Shown: positions 36,327-46,729, counted from the first letter of the stretch. The stretch: DNA of 64,000 nucleotides from Ectorhizobium quercum (GCF_026552795.1 NZ_JANFPI010000002.1:558001-622000), one strand, 5' to 3'. Numbers and translations are program-made. Notes: a model not told the origin generated them from the letters alone.

Positions 36327-36602
36327 ATGATTGCGCTGGGAGAAGCCGCGACCGCTTTCGGCGCGGAACGTGTTTCGCCTGCCGGGCCAAAAGCGCCGGC
36401 GGGACATCGCATCATTCCCGGAATCGGCCACGGTGCCATGCCTGCACGCATGGGGACACCCGGCTTCGCCATTCCCCTCATCCGCCCCCTCACCCACATG
36501 ACGACCCCGCGCCGGCCGCAGGCCGAAAGCGTCGGACACGCCTGCCGGCAGCGGCCCGTGCAGGTCCCCCATCATCCCCGCAGTCAAGGAGAACGTCCAT
36601 GA
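36327..36602 (+). CDS. Possible small ORF (91 residues) in the leader of the transport operon
   Basis: The frame begins at ATG 36327 six to eight bases after a very strong ribosome site (GGGAGGAGG) and its TGA overlaps the ATG of the quinone oxidoreductase (ATGA at 36599). This layout suggests coupling. Against it, the product is Pro/Arg/Gly/His-rich, has no recognisable domain, and the next gene has its own AAGGAG site. The rest of the gap between 36227 and 36326 shows no gene. Confidence 0.3.
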   Translation: MIALGEAATAFGAERVSPAGPKAPAGHRIIPGIGHGAMPARMGTPGFAIPLIRPLTHMTTPRRPQAESVGHACRQRPVQVPHHPRSQGERP

Positions 36603-37600
36603 GCGCCGAAACCCGCGCCGTGATCGCCCCCCGCCCCGGTGGCCCGGAAGCGCTTGAAATCGTCAGCCGCCCGCGCCCGGTTCCCGGGGAAGGCGAACTG
36701 CTCGTGCGGGTTGCCGCCGCCGGCATCAACCGCCCGGACGTGATGCAGCGCCAGGGCAACTATCCGCCGCCGCCCGGCGCCTCCGACGTCTTCGGACTGG
36801 AGCTTTCCGGCACCGTCGTCGAGGCCGGTCCCGGCGTTGCCCGTTTCAAGGCCGGCGACCGGCTGATGGCGCTCGTCCATTCCGGCGCCTATGCCGAATG
36901 GGCCGTGGTGCAGGAGGCCTCGGCGCTTCCCGTGCCCGACGGCATGTCGATGATCGAGGCGGGCGCGGTGCCCGAAACCTATTTCACCGTCTGGAGCAAC
37001 GTCTTCGAGCGCGCCGGGCTGAAGCCGGGCGAAACCCTGCTCGTTCACGGCGGCACGTCCGGCATCGGCACGACCGCGACGCTGCTGGCCAAGGCCTTCG
37101 GCTCCAAAGTCATCGTCACCGCCGGCTCGGCCGAAAAATGCACGGCCAGCCTCGCGATCGGCGCCGATGCGGCCATCAACTATCGCGAACAGGACTTCGT
37201 GGCCGCCGTGAAGGACCTGACGGACGGCAAGGGCCCGGACGTGATCCTCGACATGGTGGGCGGCGACTACATCGCCCGCAATCTCCAGGCCGTCGCCGTC
37301 GACGGCCGCATCGCCCAGATCGCCTTCCAGCAGGGCTCGAAGGCGGAGGTCGATTTCATGCCGCTGATGATGAAGCGCGTGACGCTGACCGGCTCGACGC
37401 TGCGCGCCCGCCCACTGGCCATGAAGGCGAAACTCGCGGCGACACTGGAGGAGAAGGTCCTGCCGCTGCTCGCCGCCGGCCGCGCCCGCCCGCTGATCGA
37501 TTCCACCTTCCCGTTCGAGAAGGTCGCCGATGCGCATGCCCGCATGGATCGCGGCGAGCATGTCGGCAAGATCGTGCTCGTGATGGACGAAACCGCATGA
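36599..37600 (+). CDS. NAD(P)H quinone oxidoreductase, PIG3/zinc-free MDR family
   Basis: 333 residues. Medium-chain dehydrogenase/reductase fold without the structural zinc cysteines. N-terminal VAAAGINRPDVMQRQGNYPP and VFGLELSGTVVEAG mark the PIG3/QOR group; the NADPH site is LVHGGTSGIGTTATLLAKAF. First confident gene of the operon; it may reduce a quinone or enone product of the pathway. Confidence 0.88.
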   Translation: MSAETRAVIAPRPGGPEALEIVSRPRPVPGEGELLVRVAAAGINRPDVMQRQGNYPPPPGASDVFGLELSGTVVEAGPGVARFKAGDRLMALVHSGAYAEWAVVQEASALPVPDGMSMIEAGAVPETYFTVWSNVFERAGLKPGETLLVHGGTSGIGTTATLLAKAFGSKVIVTAGSAEKCTASLAIGADAAINYREQDFVAAVKDLTDGKGPDVILDMVGGDYIARNLQAVAVDGRIAQIAFQQGSKAEVDFMPLMMKRVTLTGSTLRARPLAMKAKLAATLEEKVLPLLAAGRARPLIDSTFPFEKVADAHARMDRGEHVGKIVLVMDETA

Positions 37601-37678
37601 TCCCGGCACCCGGCCCCGCAAAGCCCACCGGGCACTGAGCATCATTCACCGCTTGCGACCCTGTTCAAGGAGGAGAAC

Positions 37679-38881
37679 ATGAAACTGTCGTATCTGCTGA
37701 AAGCCACCGCCGCGGCCGTCGTGCTGACGGCCAGCGCCGCGCATGCCGATGTCAAGATCGGCGCGCTTTTTCCGTTCAGCGGCCAGCTTGCGCTTCTCGG
37801 GGAGGAGAGCGCCCGCGGCCTCGAAATCGCGGTCGACGAACTCAATGCCGCCGGCGGCCTCCAGGGCGAGAAGATCGTTCTGGTGCGCGGCGACGCCGTG
37901 GACAACAATCAGGCCATCGGCGAAGCCCGCCGTCTGATCTCGCTGGAGAACGTTGCCGCCATCTTCGGCTCCTATTCCTCGGCCCGGTCGATCGCCGCCA
38001 GCCAGGTGGCCGAACTGTCCGGCATTCCCTATTTCGAACTCGGCGCCGTTGCCGACGAGGTGACGGGACGCGGCCTGCAATACCTGTTCCGCACGAACCC
38101 CTACGCCCTCCACATGGGCAGGATGATCATCGAGATGACGGTCGAGAAGGTCGCCCCGGCGCTTGGCAAGGCCCCGGAAGACCTGAAGATCGGCATCATC
38201 TACGAGGATTCGAGCTACGGCACCTCGGTCGCCAGGCACCAGCAGGATTACGCCAGGGAAAAGGGGCTGAACGTCGCCGTCTACTCCGGCTACCCCTCGA
38301 ACACGGTGGACATGTCCTCGCTGGTGCTCGAACTGAAACAGGCCGGCGTCGACGTCGTCTTGCAGACAGCCTACCAAAACGATGCCGTCCTGTTCCTGCA
38401 ACAGTCCGGCGAACAGGGCTTCCAGCCCGGCGCCGTCATCGGCGGCGGCGGCGGCTATTCCATCCAGCAGACCGCCGATGCGGTGGGCCATGACAAGATC
38501 GAAGGCGTCCTCGACGTCGACTTCACCCAGTATCTCGTCAACACCTCGGCAACCCCCGGCCTCGAGGAATTCGTGGAAGCCTACAGGAAAAAGTACGGCA
38601 TCTTCCCGCGTTCCGGCCACTCGCTGACCAACTACATGGGCTCGAAGGCGATCCTCGAGGCCATCAACGGCGCCGAGGGCTTCGAACCCGACACCATCGT
38701 GGAAGCCGTCAAGGCCATCGACATCCCCGACGGCACGACCTCGACCGGCTACGGCCTCAAGTTCGGCGAGAACAACCAGAACGAACGCGCCTCTATGATG
38801 GGCATGCAGTGGCAGGACGGCAAGCTCGTGACCGTCTATCCGGATGCCGCCGCCACCGCGCCGATGAAGCTCGGCAACTAA
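37679..38881 (+). CDS. Branched-chain-amino-acid-type ABC solute-binding protein
   Basis: 400 residues. Signal peptide MKLSYLLKATAAAVVLTASAAHA, then a type I periplasmic-binding fold (VKIGALFPFSGQLALLGEES, IAVDELNAAGGLQG). Family members bind leucine/isoleucine/valine but also amides, aromatic acids and other small acids. It is followed by a strong intercistronic hairpin, which often keeps binding-protein mRNA more abundant than that of the permeases. Confidence 0.9.
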   Translation: MKLSYLLKATAAAVVLTASAAHADVKIGALFPFSGQLALLGEESARGLEIAVDELNAAGGLQGEKIVLVRGDAVDNNQAIGEARRLISLENVAAIFGSYSSARSIAASQVAELSGIPYFELGAVADEVTGRGLQYLFRTNPYALHMGRMIIEMTVEKVAPALGKAPEDLKIGIIYEDSSYGTSVARHQQDYAREKGLNVAVYSGYPSNTVDMSSLVLELKQAGVDVVLQTAYQNDAVLFLQQSGEQGFQPGAVIGGGGGYSIQQTADAVGHDKIEGVLDVDFTQYLVNTSATPGLEEFVEAYRKKYGIFPRSGHSLTNYMGSKAILEAINGAEGFEPDTIVEAVKAIDIPDGTTSTGYGLKFGENNQNERASMMGMQWQDGKLVTVYPDAAATAPMKLGN

Positions 38882-38887
38882 GCGCAC

Positions 38888-38919
38888 AGCGGGGCGGCGC
38901 CCGATGGTGCCGCCCCGCT
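38888..38919 (+). terminator. Intercistronic hairpin between binding protein and livH-like gene
   Basis: AGCGGGGCGGCGCC (38888-38901) pairs with GGTGCCGCCCCGCT (38906-38919) over 14 positions with one G-T pair and a CGAT loop. No T-run: likely an mRNA-stabilising or partial attenuation element within the operon. Confidence 0.6.
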
Positions 38920-38975
38920 CACCGTCAACCGCGCGAAGCCTTTCGGGGCCTTCGCACAACCGGCAGCGAGGCGTG

Positions 38976-39863
38976 ATGGAAACCTTCTTGCAAGTGCTCG
39001 CCAACGGTCTGATGCTCGGGGCGCTCTTCGCCATCGTCAGCATCGGCCTGACCCTGATTTTCGGTATCGTGAAGGTCGTCAACTTCGCCCACGGCGAATT
39101 CCTGATGGCCGGCATGTACCTGACCTTCGTCATCACCACCTGGCTCGGCATTCACCCGCTCTATACGGTCGCCCTCGTCGCGCCGCTGCTGTTCGTCGCC
39201 GGCGCGGCCACGCAGCGCTTCATCATCCAGCCGCTGATGAACGCCCGCGACGACCATATCCAGATCTTCGCGACCGTCGGCCTCTCGACCGCCATGATCA
39301 ACCTCGCCCTTCTGATCTTCGGCGCGGATATCGCCAACACGCCCTCCGGCGGCCTGCGCACGCCGATCCTGCTCGGCCCCGTGCGCGTCCTCAGCGGCCA
39401 GCTCATCATCCTGGCGGCCGCCGTCGCACTTGTCATCGGGTTGCACCTGTTCCTGCAAAAGACCCAGACGGGCCGCGCCATCCGCGCCGTGGCGCAGAAC
39501 CGCGCCGCCGCCCAGCTCATGGGCATCAACGTCAACCGCATCTACGTGCTGACCTTCGGCATCGGCGCGGCCTGCGTCGGGCTGGCGGCCTCGCTGATCG
39601 CGCCGCTTTACCCCACCTCGTCGAACATCGGCACCTATTTCGTGCTGACGGCCTTCGTGGTCGTGGTGCTCGGCGGCCTCGGCTCCATCGGCGGCGCCTT
39701 CGCCGGCGCGATGGTCATCGGGCTGATCGACGCCTTCGCCGGTTTCTACATCGGTTCGGACCTGCGTGAAGTCGCCGTCTTCGGTGTCTTCCTGCTGATC
39801 CTGATCCTGAGGCCCTCCGGCCTGTTCGGCAAGAACCTCAATCTCTCGCACGTATCGCCATGA
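38976..39863 (+). CDS. Branched-chain-type ABC permease LivH-like
   Basis: 295 residues with about eight membrane helices. Typical LivH start (LQVLANGLMLGALFAIVSIG, LTLIFGIVKVVNFAHGEFLM) and loop (GRAIRAVAQNRAAAQLMGIN). ATG at 38976 is chosen because upstream in-frame sequence is GC-rich intercistronic hairpin. Overlaps the next gene at ATGA if its first ATG is used. Confidence 0.9.
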   Translation: METFLQVLANGLMLGALFAIVSIGLTLIFGIVKVVNFAHGEFLMAGMYLTFVITTWLGIHPLYTVALVAPLLFVAGAATQRFIIQPLMNARDDHIQIFATVGLSTAMINLALLIFGADIANTPSGGLRTPILLGPVRVLSGQLIILAAAVALVIGLHLFLQKTQTGRAIRAVAQNRAAAQLMGINVNRIYVLTFGIGAACVGLAASLIAPLYPTSSNIGTYFVLTAFVVVVLGGLGSIGGAFAGAMVIGLIDAFAGFYIGSDLREVAVFGVFLLILILRPSGLFGKNLNLSHVSP

Positions 39864-39871
39864 GGAAGCCC

Positions 39872-41675
39872 ATGACAGATACCACCGCCGCCAACGTCCC
39901 GGCCGCCGCCGGGGAAACCGGCCTAGCCGGCATGCCGCGTCTTCATCTCGCAGCGCTCGCCGTGTTCCTGGCCGCGATCTTCATCACCCCCGTCGTGATC
40001 GGCGATCAGTTCATCTATCACGTCTTCATCACCATCTGCCTGTTCGCCGGCCTGTCCACCGCCTGGAACATCGTCGGCGGCTTTGCCGGCCAGCTCTCGC
40101 TCGGCCACGCGATCTTCTACGGCATCGGCGCCTATGCCGGCATCATCCTGATGAACCACGGCATCTCGCCCTGGATCGGCATGTTCGTCGGTGCCGCCGT
40201 CGCCGTCCTTGCCGCCGTCGTCATCTCCTACCCGTGCTTCCGCCTCAAGGGACCGTTCTTCGCGCTGGCGACGATCGCCTTTCTCGAAGTGTTCCGCGTC
40301 CTCGCGCTGCATTTCCGTGATTTCACCGGCGGCGCGACGGGCCTGATGATCCCGCTCAGGTTCGGCTGGGAATGGATGGTGTTCCGCGAACGCCTGCCGG
40401 CGCTCATCATCGCCTTCGGCATGATGCTAGTGGCGCTTGCCGCTGCCTGGTGGATCCGCTCGCACCGGCTGGGATTCTATCTGGTCGCCACGCGCGAGCG
40501 TGAAAGCGCCGCCCAGGCCGCGGGCGTCTCGACGGTCAGGGTCCGCCTCGTCGCCGTCTCGGTCTCGGCAGCACTCTGCGCCATGATCGGCACGTTCCAC
40601 GCCATGTACCTGACCTTCATCGAGCCGGCGGCCGTATTCTCGCTCACCATGTCCATCCAGATCGCCATGTTCGCGCTCATCGGCGGCATCGGCACCGTGT
40701 TCGGCCCGCTGATCGGGGCGGTCTTTCTCGTGCCGATCTCCGAACTGTCACGCGGTTGGCTGGGCGCCCATGCGCTCGGCCTGCACGGCTTCGTCTACGG
40801 CGTCGTCCTCGTGCTCGTCGTGCTGTTCATGCCGAACGGCCTGATGGGCGCGCTGAAACGCCTCACCGGCAAGGCCGATCCCCAACGTGGCGTTCAGGCC
40901 GGCGCCGTGGCGGCGGCCCCGCGCGCCGCCGAACGCCCGCCCATCGGCGGCGACATCCTGGTCGCGGAACGCCTCGACAAGCATTTCGGCGGCCTGCATG
41001 TGACCAATGACGTCAGTTTCTCCCTGAAGGAAGGCGAGATCCTCGCGCTGATCGGCCCCAACGGCGCCGGCAAGACCACCGTCTTCAACATGCTGTCCGG
41101 CTTCCTTGCCGCCGACAGCGGATCGGTCCGGGTCCGGGATGCGGACGGCAGCTTCCAGACACCGGTCACGCCCGGCGACTTCGCCGCCATAGGCGTCGGC
41201 CGGACCTTCCAGATCGTCCAGCCCTTCGCGGCCATGACGGTCGAGGAAAACATCATGGTCGGCGCCTTCCACCGCTTCCGCGACGTGGGCGACGCCCGCG
41301 AGGCGGCGCGGGAAACCGCGCACCGCATGGGCCTCGCTCCGTGGCTGGACGCCGAGGCGCGCGGCCTGACCATCGGCGGACTGAAGCGGCTGGAGGTCGC
41401 CCGCGTCATGGCCATGCAGCCGCGCATCCTCCTGCTCGACGAGGTGATGGCCGGCATCAACCAGACGGACGTGCGCCGCGCCATCGACCTGATGCTGTCC
41501 ATCCGCGACACCGGCGTGTCGATCATCGCCATCGAGCACGTCATGCAGGCCGTCATGTCGCTGTCCGACCGCGTGATCGTGCTGAACTCCGGCCAGATCA
41601 TCGCCGAGGGCAGACCGAACGACGTGGTGCGCGATCCGACCGTGATCGAAGCCTATCTCGGAAAGGAATTCACCC

Positions 41676-41689
<14 letters not shown>
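39872..41689 (+). CDS. Fused branched-chain-type permease and ATPase (LivM-LivG)
   Basis: 605 residues from ATG 39872, preceded by AGGAAG; an ATG at 39860 would add four. Residues about 25-330 are a LivM permease (STAWNIVGGFAGQLSLGHAI, RERESAAQAAGVSTVRVRL). After an Ala/Arg-rich linker (about 335-365) comes an ABC ATPase: Walker A GPNGAGKTT, Walker B ILLLDEVMAGI. The signature is LTIGGLKRLEVAR, without the usual LSxGxQR pattern. Such fusions are known in rhizobia. It overlaps livF by 14 bases. Confidence 0.9.
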
Positions 41690-42380
<691 letters not shown>

Positions 42381-42381
42381 C

Positions 42382-43191
42382 ATGCCGAAAAGAGAAGAAA
42401 ATCCCGCCGAAATCGCCCTCCGCCCCAGCCATGCCGGGCGAAGGGTTCTCGTGACCGGCGCCGGGCGCGGCATCGGCCGGGCGATCGCGCTCGGCTTTGC
42501 CGCCCGCGGCGCCACCGTCGGCGTCGCCGATGTGAACGAGGCCGATATCGCCGAGACCGTGTTGCTGATCGACGCCTCGGGCCACGGCAAGGGCATGCCG
42601 CTCATCCTCGACGTCGCGGATTACGGCGCGGTCGAAGCAGCGCTTTCGCAAGCCGCGAAGGCGATGGGCGGGCCGTTCGATACCGTCGTCAACAATGCCG
42701 GCATCTCGCCCAAGCATGACGGCGTCGCCCGCAAGGTCTGGGAGATGGACCCGGCGGAATGGAACCGCGTCGTGGCGGTCAACCTCACCGGTGCCTTCAA
42801 CACCATCCGGGCGCTGACCCCTTCCATGCGCGAGGCCGGGCGCGGCTGGATCGTCAACCTCTCCTCCGTGGCCGGCAAGACCTATTCGCCGGTGGTTGCC
42901 AGCCATTACGCCGCGACCAAGTCGGCGCTGATCGGCTTCACCAAGCACCTCGCCGCCGAACTCGGCCCCCACGACATCCGCGTCAACGCCATCGCCCCCG
43001 GCCGGATCGAAACGCCGATGGTGCGCGGCGTCGCCGGCCCGGTGAACGAGGAGCAGGTGCGGCTGACCCCGATGGGGCGCCTCGGCCAGCCGGAGGAAGT
43101 GGCCGATGTCGCCGTCTGGCTCACCTCGCCGGAATCCAGCTTCGTCACCGGCCAGACCGTCGACGTCGCCGGCGGCCTCTACATGACCTGA
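42382..43191 (+). CDS. SDR-family oxidoreductase (FabG-like, catabolic)
   Basis: 269 residues. Classical SDR: VTGAGRGIGRAIALGFAARG, NNAGISPKHDGVARK, VNLSSVAGKTYSPVVASHYA (catalytic Ser, Tyr) with YAATK, and the C-terminal VTGQTVDVAGGLYMT. One base separates it from livF, so it belongs to the import operon and probably oxidises the imported substrate. Substrate unknown. Confidence 0.87.
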   Translation: MPKREENPAEIALRPSHAGRRVLVTGAGRGIGRAIALGFAARGATVGVADVNEADIAETVLLIDASGHGKGMPLILDVADYGAVEAALSQAAKAMGGPFDTVVNNAGISPKHDGVARKVWEMDPAEWNRVVAVNLTGAFNTIRALTPSMREAGRGWIVNLSSVAGKTYSPVVASHYAATKSALIGFTKHLAAELGPHDIRVNAIAPGRIETPMVRGVAGPVNEEQVRLTPMGRLGQPEEVADVAVWLTSPESSFVTGQTVDVAGGLYMT

Positions 43192-43237
43192 GCCCGCCGC
43201 ATGTCCGACATGGCCCGCATACAATCCGGAGAATGAC

Positions 43238-44056
43238 ATGACCACCGCTTCCCCCCGCCAGATCACCGGCAACACCCGCATCTTCGGCATCGTCGCCGAT
43301 CCGATCTACCATGTGAAGACGCCGCAGGCGATCAACGCCGGTTTCGAACGCCTCGGCATCGACGCCGTGATGATCCCGATCCATGTGAAGCCTGCGGGGC
43401 TGGCCGCCGTCCTCGCCGGTCTGGCGCAGACGGAGAATTTCGGCGGCCTCGTCGCCACCGTACCGCACAAGCCGGCCATTCTCGACCTGTGCGACGAGGT
43501 GACGGAGGAAGCCCGCCACATCGGCGCGGTGAACTGCATCCGCCGCGATCCGGACGGGCGGATGATCGGCGCCATGCTGGACGGCACCGGCTTCGTGGAG
43601 GCGCTGAAGACCGTCACCGGCTTCGACCCGAACGGCCGGCGCGCCTTCGTGGCCGGGGCCGGCGGCGCGGCCTCGGCCATCGCCTTCGCGCTCGCCAAGG
43701 CGGGTGCGGCCCATCTCACCATCGCCAACCGCACGGCGGACAAGGCTGAAGCGCTCGGCGAACGCATCCGCGCCGCCTATCCCGCGCTTACGATTTCCAC
43801 CGATCCGTCCACAGTCGCCGATCACGACCTCATTGCCAACGGCACCTCGCTCGGCATGAAGGAGACAGATGCCCCGCCACTCGATTTCGACAGGCTGCAC
43901 AAGGATCAGGTCGTCGGCGACGCCATCATGGAGCCGGAGATGACGCCGCTGCTGAAAGCGGCGAAGGCTAAAGGCTGCCGCATCCAGCTCGGCAAGCCGA
44001 TGCTCGACTGCCAGATCGATCTGATGATCGAACATTTCAACGTCCTGCCGAAATGA
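43238..44056 (+). CDS. Shikimate-dehydrogenase-like protein with altered substrate motif
   Basis: 272 residues of the AroE fold. The catalytic Lys is in TVPHK, an Asp follows in MLDGTGFVEAL, the cofactor motif is GAGGAASAIAFAL, NRTADKAEAL follows, and the Gln of GKPMLDCQIDL is present. However the N-terminal shikimate-binding motif SxSPxxHN is replaced by DPIYHVKTPQAIN, so both hydroxyl-binding serines are gone. It therefore probably acts on another hydroxylated ring or acid. Located between an SDR and a GMC gene in the transport operon; not the biosynthetic AroE. Confidence 0.85.
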   Translation: MTTASPRQITGNTRIFGIVADPIYHVKTPQAINAGFERLGIDAVMIPIHVKPAGLAAVLAGLAQTENFGGLVATVPHKPAILDLCDEVTEEARHIGAVNCIRRDPDGRMIGAMLDGTGFVEALKTVTGFDPNGRRAFVAGAGGAASAIAFALAKAGAAHLTIANRTADKAEALGERIRAAYPALTISTDPSTVADHDLIANGTSLGMKETDAPPLDFDRLHKDQVVGDAIMEPEMTPLLKAAKAKGCRIQLGKPMLDCQIDLMIEHFNVLPK

Positions 44057-44069
44057 GCGGAGGGCCGCC

Positions 44070-45683
44070 GTGGCCACCTCACCAGAAACATTCGACTACA
44101 TCATCGTCGGCGGCGGCAATGCGGGCTGCGTGCTCGCCAACCGCCTGACCGAGAACGGGCGCCACAGCGTGCTGCTGCTGGAAGCCGGCGGCGAGGCGAA
44201 AAGCCCGTGGATCGGGGTTCCGGCGGGCTTTTCGAAGCTGCTGGTGAACCCGGTCTACAACTGGCGCTTCCAGACGGAGCCGGAGGAAGCGACGGGAAAC
44301 CGCGTGATCGCCGTGCCGCGCGGCAAGGGGCTCGGCGGCTCCACGCTCATCAACGGCATGATCTATGTGCGCGGCCAGCCGCAGGATTACAACGGCTGGG
44401 CACAGCGCGGCTGCACCGGCTGGGGCTTCGACGACGTCCTGCCCTATTTCCGCAGGATCGAGGACTATGACGGCCCGGCCGGCCCCTTGCGCGCCCACGG
44501 CGGCCCGCTGCCGATCACCACGGTTTCGGAACGGCCGGTGATCGGCGAGGCCTTCATCGAGGCGGCGCAGGCCGCAGGCTACGCCCGCAATCCGGACTAC
44601 AACGCCGAAAGCCAGGACGGCTTCGGCTATTATCAGGTCAACCAGAGAAACGGCCGGCGCGCCGACGCCGCGGCGGTCTACCTGAAACCGGCCCGCAACC
44701 GGCCCAACCTGCGCGTCATGACCGGCGCACACGTCCTGTCGATCGATCTCGACGGGCAGCGCGCGACGGGCGTCACCGTGCGCATCGGCGGCGCCAACCG
44801 GCGGTTCAGGGCGAATGCCGAAATCATCCTCACGGCGGGTGCCGCCCAGACGCCGCAGCTTCTCGAACTTTCCGGCATCGGCAATCCCGACCTGCTGCAA
44901 TCACTCGGCATCCCCGTGCGGTATGCCCTGCCGGATGTCGGGGAGAACTATATCGACCATTTCTGCACCCGCATGAACTGGCGAGTGAAACAGCCGGTGA
45001 CACTGAACGAGCAGACCCGCGGCCTGCCCCTTTTGACCGCCGTCGCGCGCTATGCGGCGACGCGCCGGGGCATCCTGACGCTCGGCACTGGTCTCGTCCA
45101 CGGTTTCGTGCGCACGCGCCCCGGCCTCGAAGGCCCGGATGTGCAGTATTTCTTCATGCACGCGAGCTATGCCAACGCCGCCGAGCGCGTTCTCGACCGC
45201 AAGCCGGGCATGACCATCGGCGTCTCGCAGATGCGCCCGCAATCGCGCGGCTCGATCCACGCGATTGCACCCGATCCCTTCGCCGCCCCGTCAATCCGGC
45301 CCAATTTCCTCGCCGCGGAGGAGGATCGCCGCGCGATGATCGAGGGGATGAAGATCGCCCGCCACATCGTCGACCAGGCCCCGATGGACGCCCTCCGGGA
45401 CGTGGAGATGAACCCCGGCCCGGATTGCCGCACGGACGAGGACTGGCTGGATTTCGCCCGCCGGGACGGCCAGACGATCTACCACATCTGCGGCACCTGT
45501 CGGATGGGCGGCGACGAGCGGTCCGTGACCGATCCGCACCTGCGCGTGCGCGGCATTGCCGGCCTGAGGATCGCCGACGCCTCGATCATGCCGGACATCG
45601 TCTCGGGCAATACGCAGGCCGCCGTCTTCATGATCGCGGAAAAGGCGGCCGACCTCATCTTGCAGGATGCGAAAGCCGCCTGA
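44070..45683 (+). CDS. GMC-family FAD oxidoreductase (choline-dehydrogenase-like)
   Basis: 537 residues from GTG 44070 (GGAGGG just upstream). FAD-binding [20 protein letters not shown], the GMC signature GKGLGGSTLINGMIYVRGQP, and the C-terminal catalytic region YHICGTCRMGGDERSVTDPH (His) and [17 protein letters not shown] (Asn). Oxidises an alcohol, passing electrons to quinone or oxygen. Last gene of the GntR-controlled operon; terminator hairpin overlaps its stop. Confidence 0.9.
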   Translation: MATSPETFDYIIVGGGNAGCVLANRLTENGRHSVLLLEAGGEAKSPWIGVPAGFSKLLVNPVYNWRFQTEPEEATGNRVIAVPRGKGLGGSTLINGMIYVRGQPQDYNGWAQRGCTGWGFDDVLPYFRRIEDYDGPAGPLRAHGGPLPITTVSERPVIGEAFIEAAQAAGYARNPDYNAESQDGFGYYQVNQRNGRRADAAAVYLKPARNRPNLRVMTGAHVLSIDLDGQRATGVTVRIGGANRRFRANAEIILTAGAAQTPQLLELSGIGNPDLLQSLGIPVRYALPDVGENYIDHFCTRMNWRVKQPVTLNEQTRGLPLLTAVARYAATRRGILTLGTGLVHGFVRTRPGLEGPDVQYFFMHASYANAAERVLDRKPGMTIGVSQMRPQSRGSIHAIAPDPFAAPSIRPNFLAAEEDRRAMIEGMKIARHIVDQAPMDALRDVEMNPGPDCRTDEDWLDFARRDGQTIYHICGTCRMGGDERSVTDPHLRVRGIAGLRIADASIMPDIVSGNTQAAVFMIAEKAADLILQDAKAA

Positions 45684-45712
45684 TATCCGGGCGGCTTTCG
45701 CGGGTCGTTTTG
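45669..45712 (+). terminator. Intrinsic terminator overlapping the GMC gene stop codon
   Basis: GCGAAAGCCGCC (45669-45680) and GGCGGCTTTCGC (45690-45701) form a perfect 12-base-pair stem; the loop contains the TGA stop. GGGTCGTTTTG follows. It ends the operon ahead of the convergent thiY gene. Confidence 0.65.
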
Positions 45713-45760
45713 TTAGCGCAATTCCGGACGGAAAACCGCTTTACGCTTTTCCCGGAATGA
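45713..45760. repeat. Rhizobial-type short intergenic repeat
   Basis: Begins TTAGCGCAATTCCGG and ends CCCGGAATGA, with arms ATTCCGG/CCGGAAT and the core ACGGAAAACCGCTT. It resembles a short palindromic element frequent at gene ends in Rhizobium and Agrobacterium. Lies between convergent genes, partly serving as 3' sequence of thiY. Confidence 0.5.
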
Positions 45761-45762
45761 CT

Positions 45763-46701
45763 TCAGCGCAGCTCGACAGCAATCTCCTCGACGGGCGGAA
45801 CCGTTTCGATCAGTTCGTTGTCCTTGAGAAACGCGCCGAAGCGGGCATAGCGTTCATGATCGAGTGCGGCGGGACGCTTGGCGAAGCGCGGCAGCGTATC
45901 CTTCCACGCCTGCCGGTTCAGGGCGTCGTCGAGGTTCGGATAGGCCTTGATGAACATTTCCCACGCCTCTTCCGGATGATTGGTCAGGAAGATCGCGCCT
46001 TGCTCGACCGCCGCGAGGAAGCGTTTCAGGCGATTGTCCTCCAGAAGCTCGGGACGGGTGATGTAGATCAGTTCGTCATAGACCGGAACGCCGTTTTCCT
46101 CCGGATAGAAGGACAGCGCCTGATGCCCCTCCAGCATCATCTGGGTGTGCTCGAAATTGCGGAAGCCGCCGACCGTCGCATCCACCTGGCCGGAAATCAG
46201 CGCTGGGGTCAGGGCGAAATTGACGTTGATGAGTTCGATATTGTCCATCCTCAGCCCGGCATTTTCCAGCATGCTCCCGAGCATGACCTGCTCGAACCCG
46301 GCGACGGAAAAGCCGACCTTCCTGCCGTCCAGGTCCTCCAGCGCCTTGATCGGCCCGTCGGCCAGCACCGTCACGGAATTGAGCGGCGTTTCGACCAGCG
46401 TGCCGAAGCGCACCAGCTTCACGCCGGCGGCATGGTCCAGATACAGGTTCGGCTGGTAGTGGATGCCGATCTCCACCTGACCGGAGGCAACGGCGCGCGG
46501 CACGAGGGACGGATCGGCCGGCGGCAGAAGCTCGACGTCGAGGCCCGCCTTCTCGAACAGGCCGCGCTCCTTCGCCACGACCAGCGGCGCATGGTCGGGA
46601 TTGACGAACCACTCGAGCAGGACGGTCAGCTTGTCGGCGGCCTGCGCCGCGGGGCCGGTGGCGAGGCAGAAGGCCAGCGCCAGTGCAATGGGTCGAAACA
46701 T
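45763..46701 (-). CDS. thiY: Thiamine-pyrimidine-precursor ABC solute-binding protein
   Basis: 312 residues. Signal peptide MFRPIALALAFCLATGPAAQA, then the NMT1/THI5-like fold: TVLLEWFVNPDHAPLVVAKE, PRAVASGQVEIGIHYQPNL, VGGFRNFEHTQM. ThiY binds formylaminopyrimidine, a thiamine breakdown product used for salvage. An AAAGGAGG ribosome site precedes its ATG, 28 bases after thiX. Transcribed behind a TPP riboswitch, which supports the thiamine link. Confidence 0.88.
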   Translation of the reverse strand: MFRPIALALAFCLATGPAAQAADKLTVLLEWFVNPDHAPLVVAKERGLFEKAGLDVELLPPADPSLVPRAVASGQVEIGIHYQPNLYLDHAAGVKLVRFGTLVETPLNSVTVLADGPIKALEDLDGRKVGFSVAGFEQVMLGSMLENAGLRMDNIELINVNFALTPALISGQVDATVGGFRNFEHTQMMLEGHQALSFYPEENGVPVYDELIYITRPELLEDNRLKRFLAAVEQGAIFLTNHPEEAWEMFIKAYPNLDDALNRQAWKDTLPRFAKRPAALDHERYARFGAFLKDNELIETVPPVEEIAVELR

Positions 46702-46729
46702 CGGTAATCCTCCTTTGGATGGGATCGGT

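Noticed and set aside
43238-44056. Biosynthetic shikimate dehydrogenase aroE
   Set aside because: The shikimate-binding serine motif is replaced and the gene sits in a transport/oxidation operon, so aroE is not assigned.
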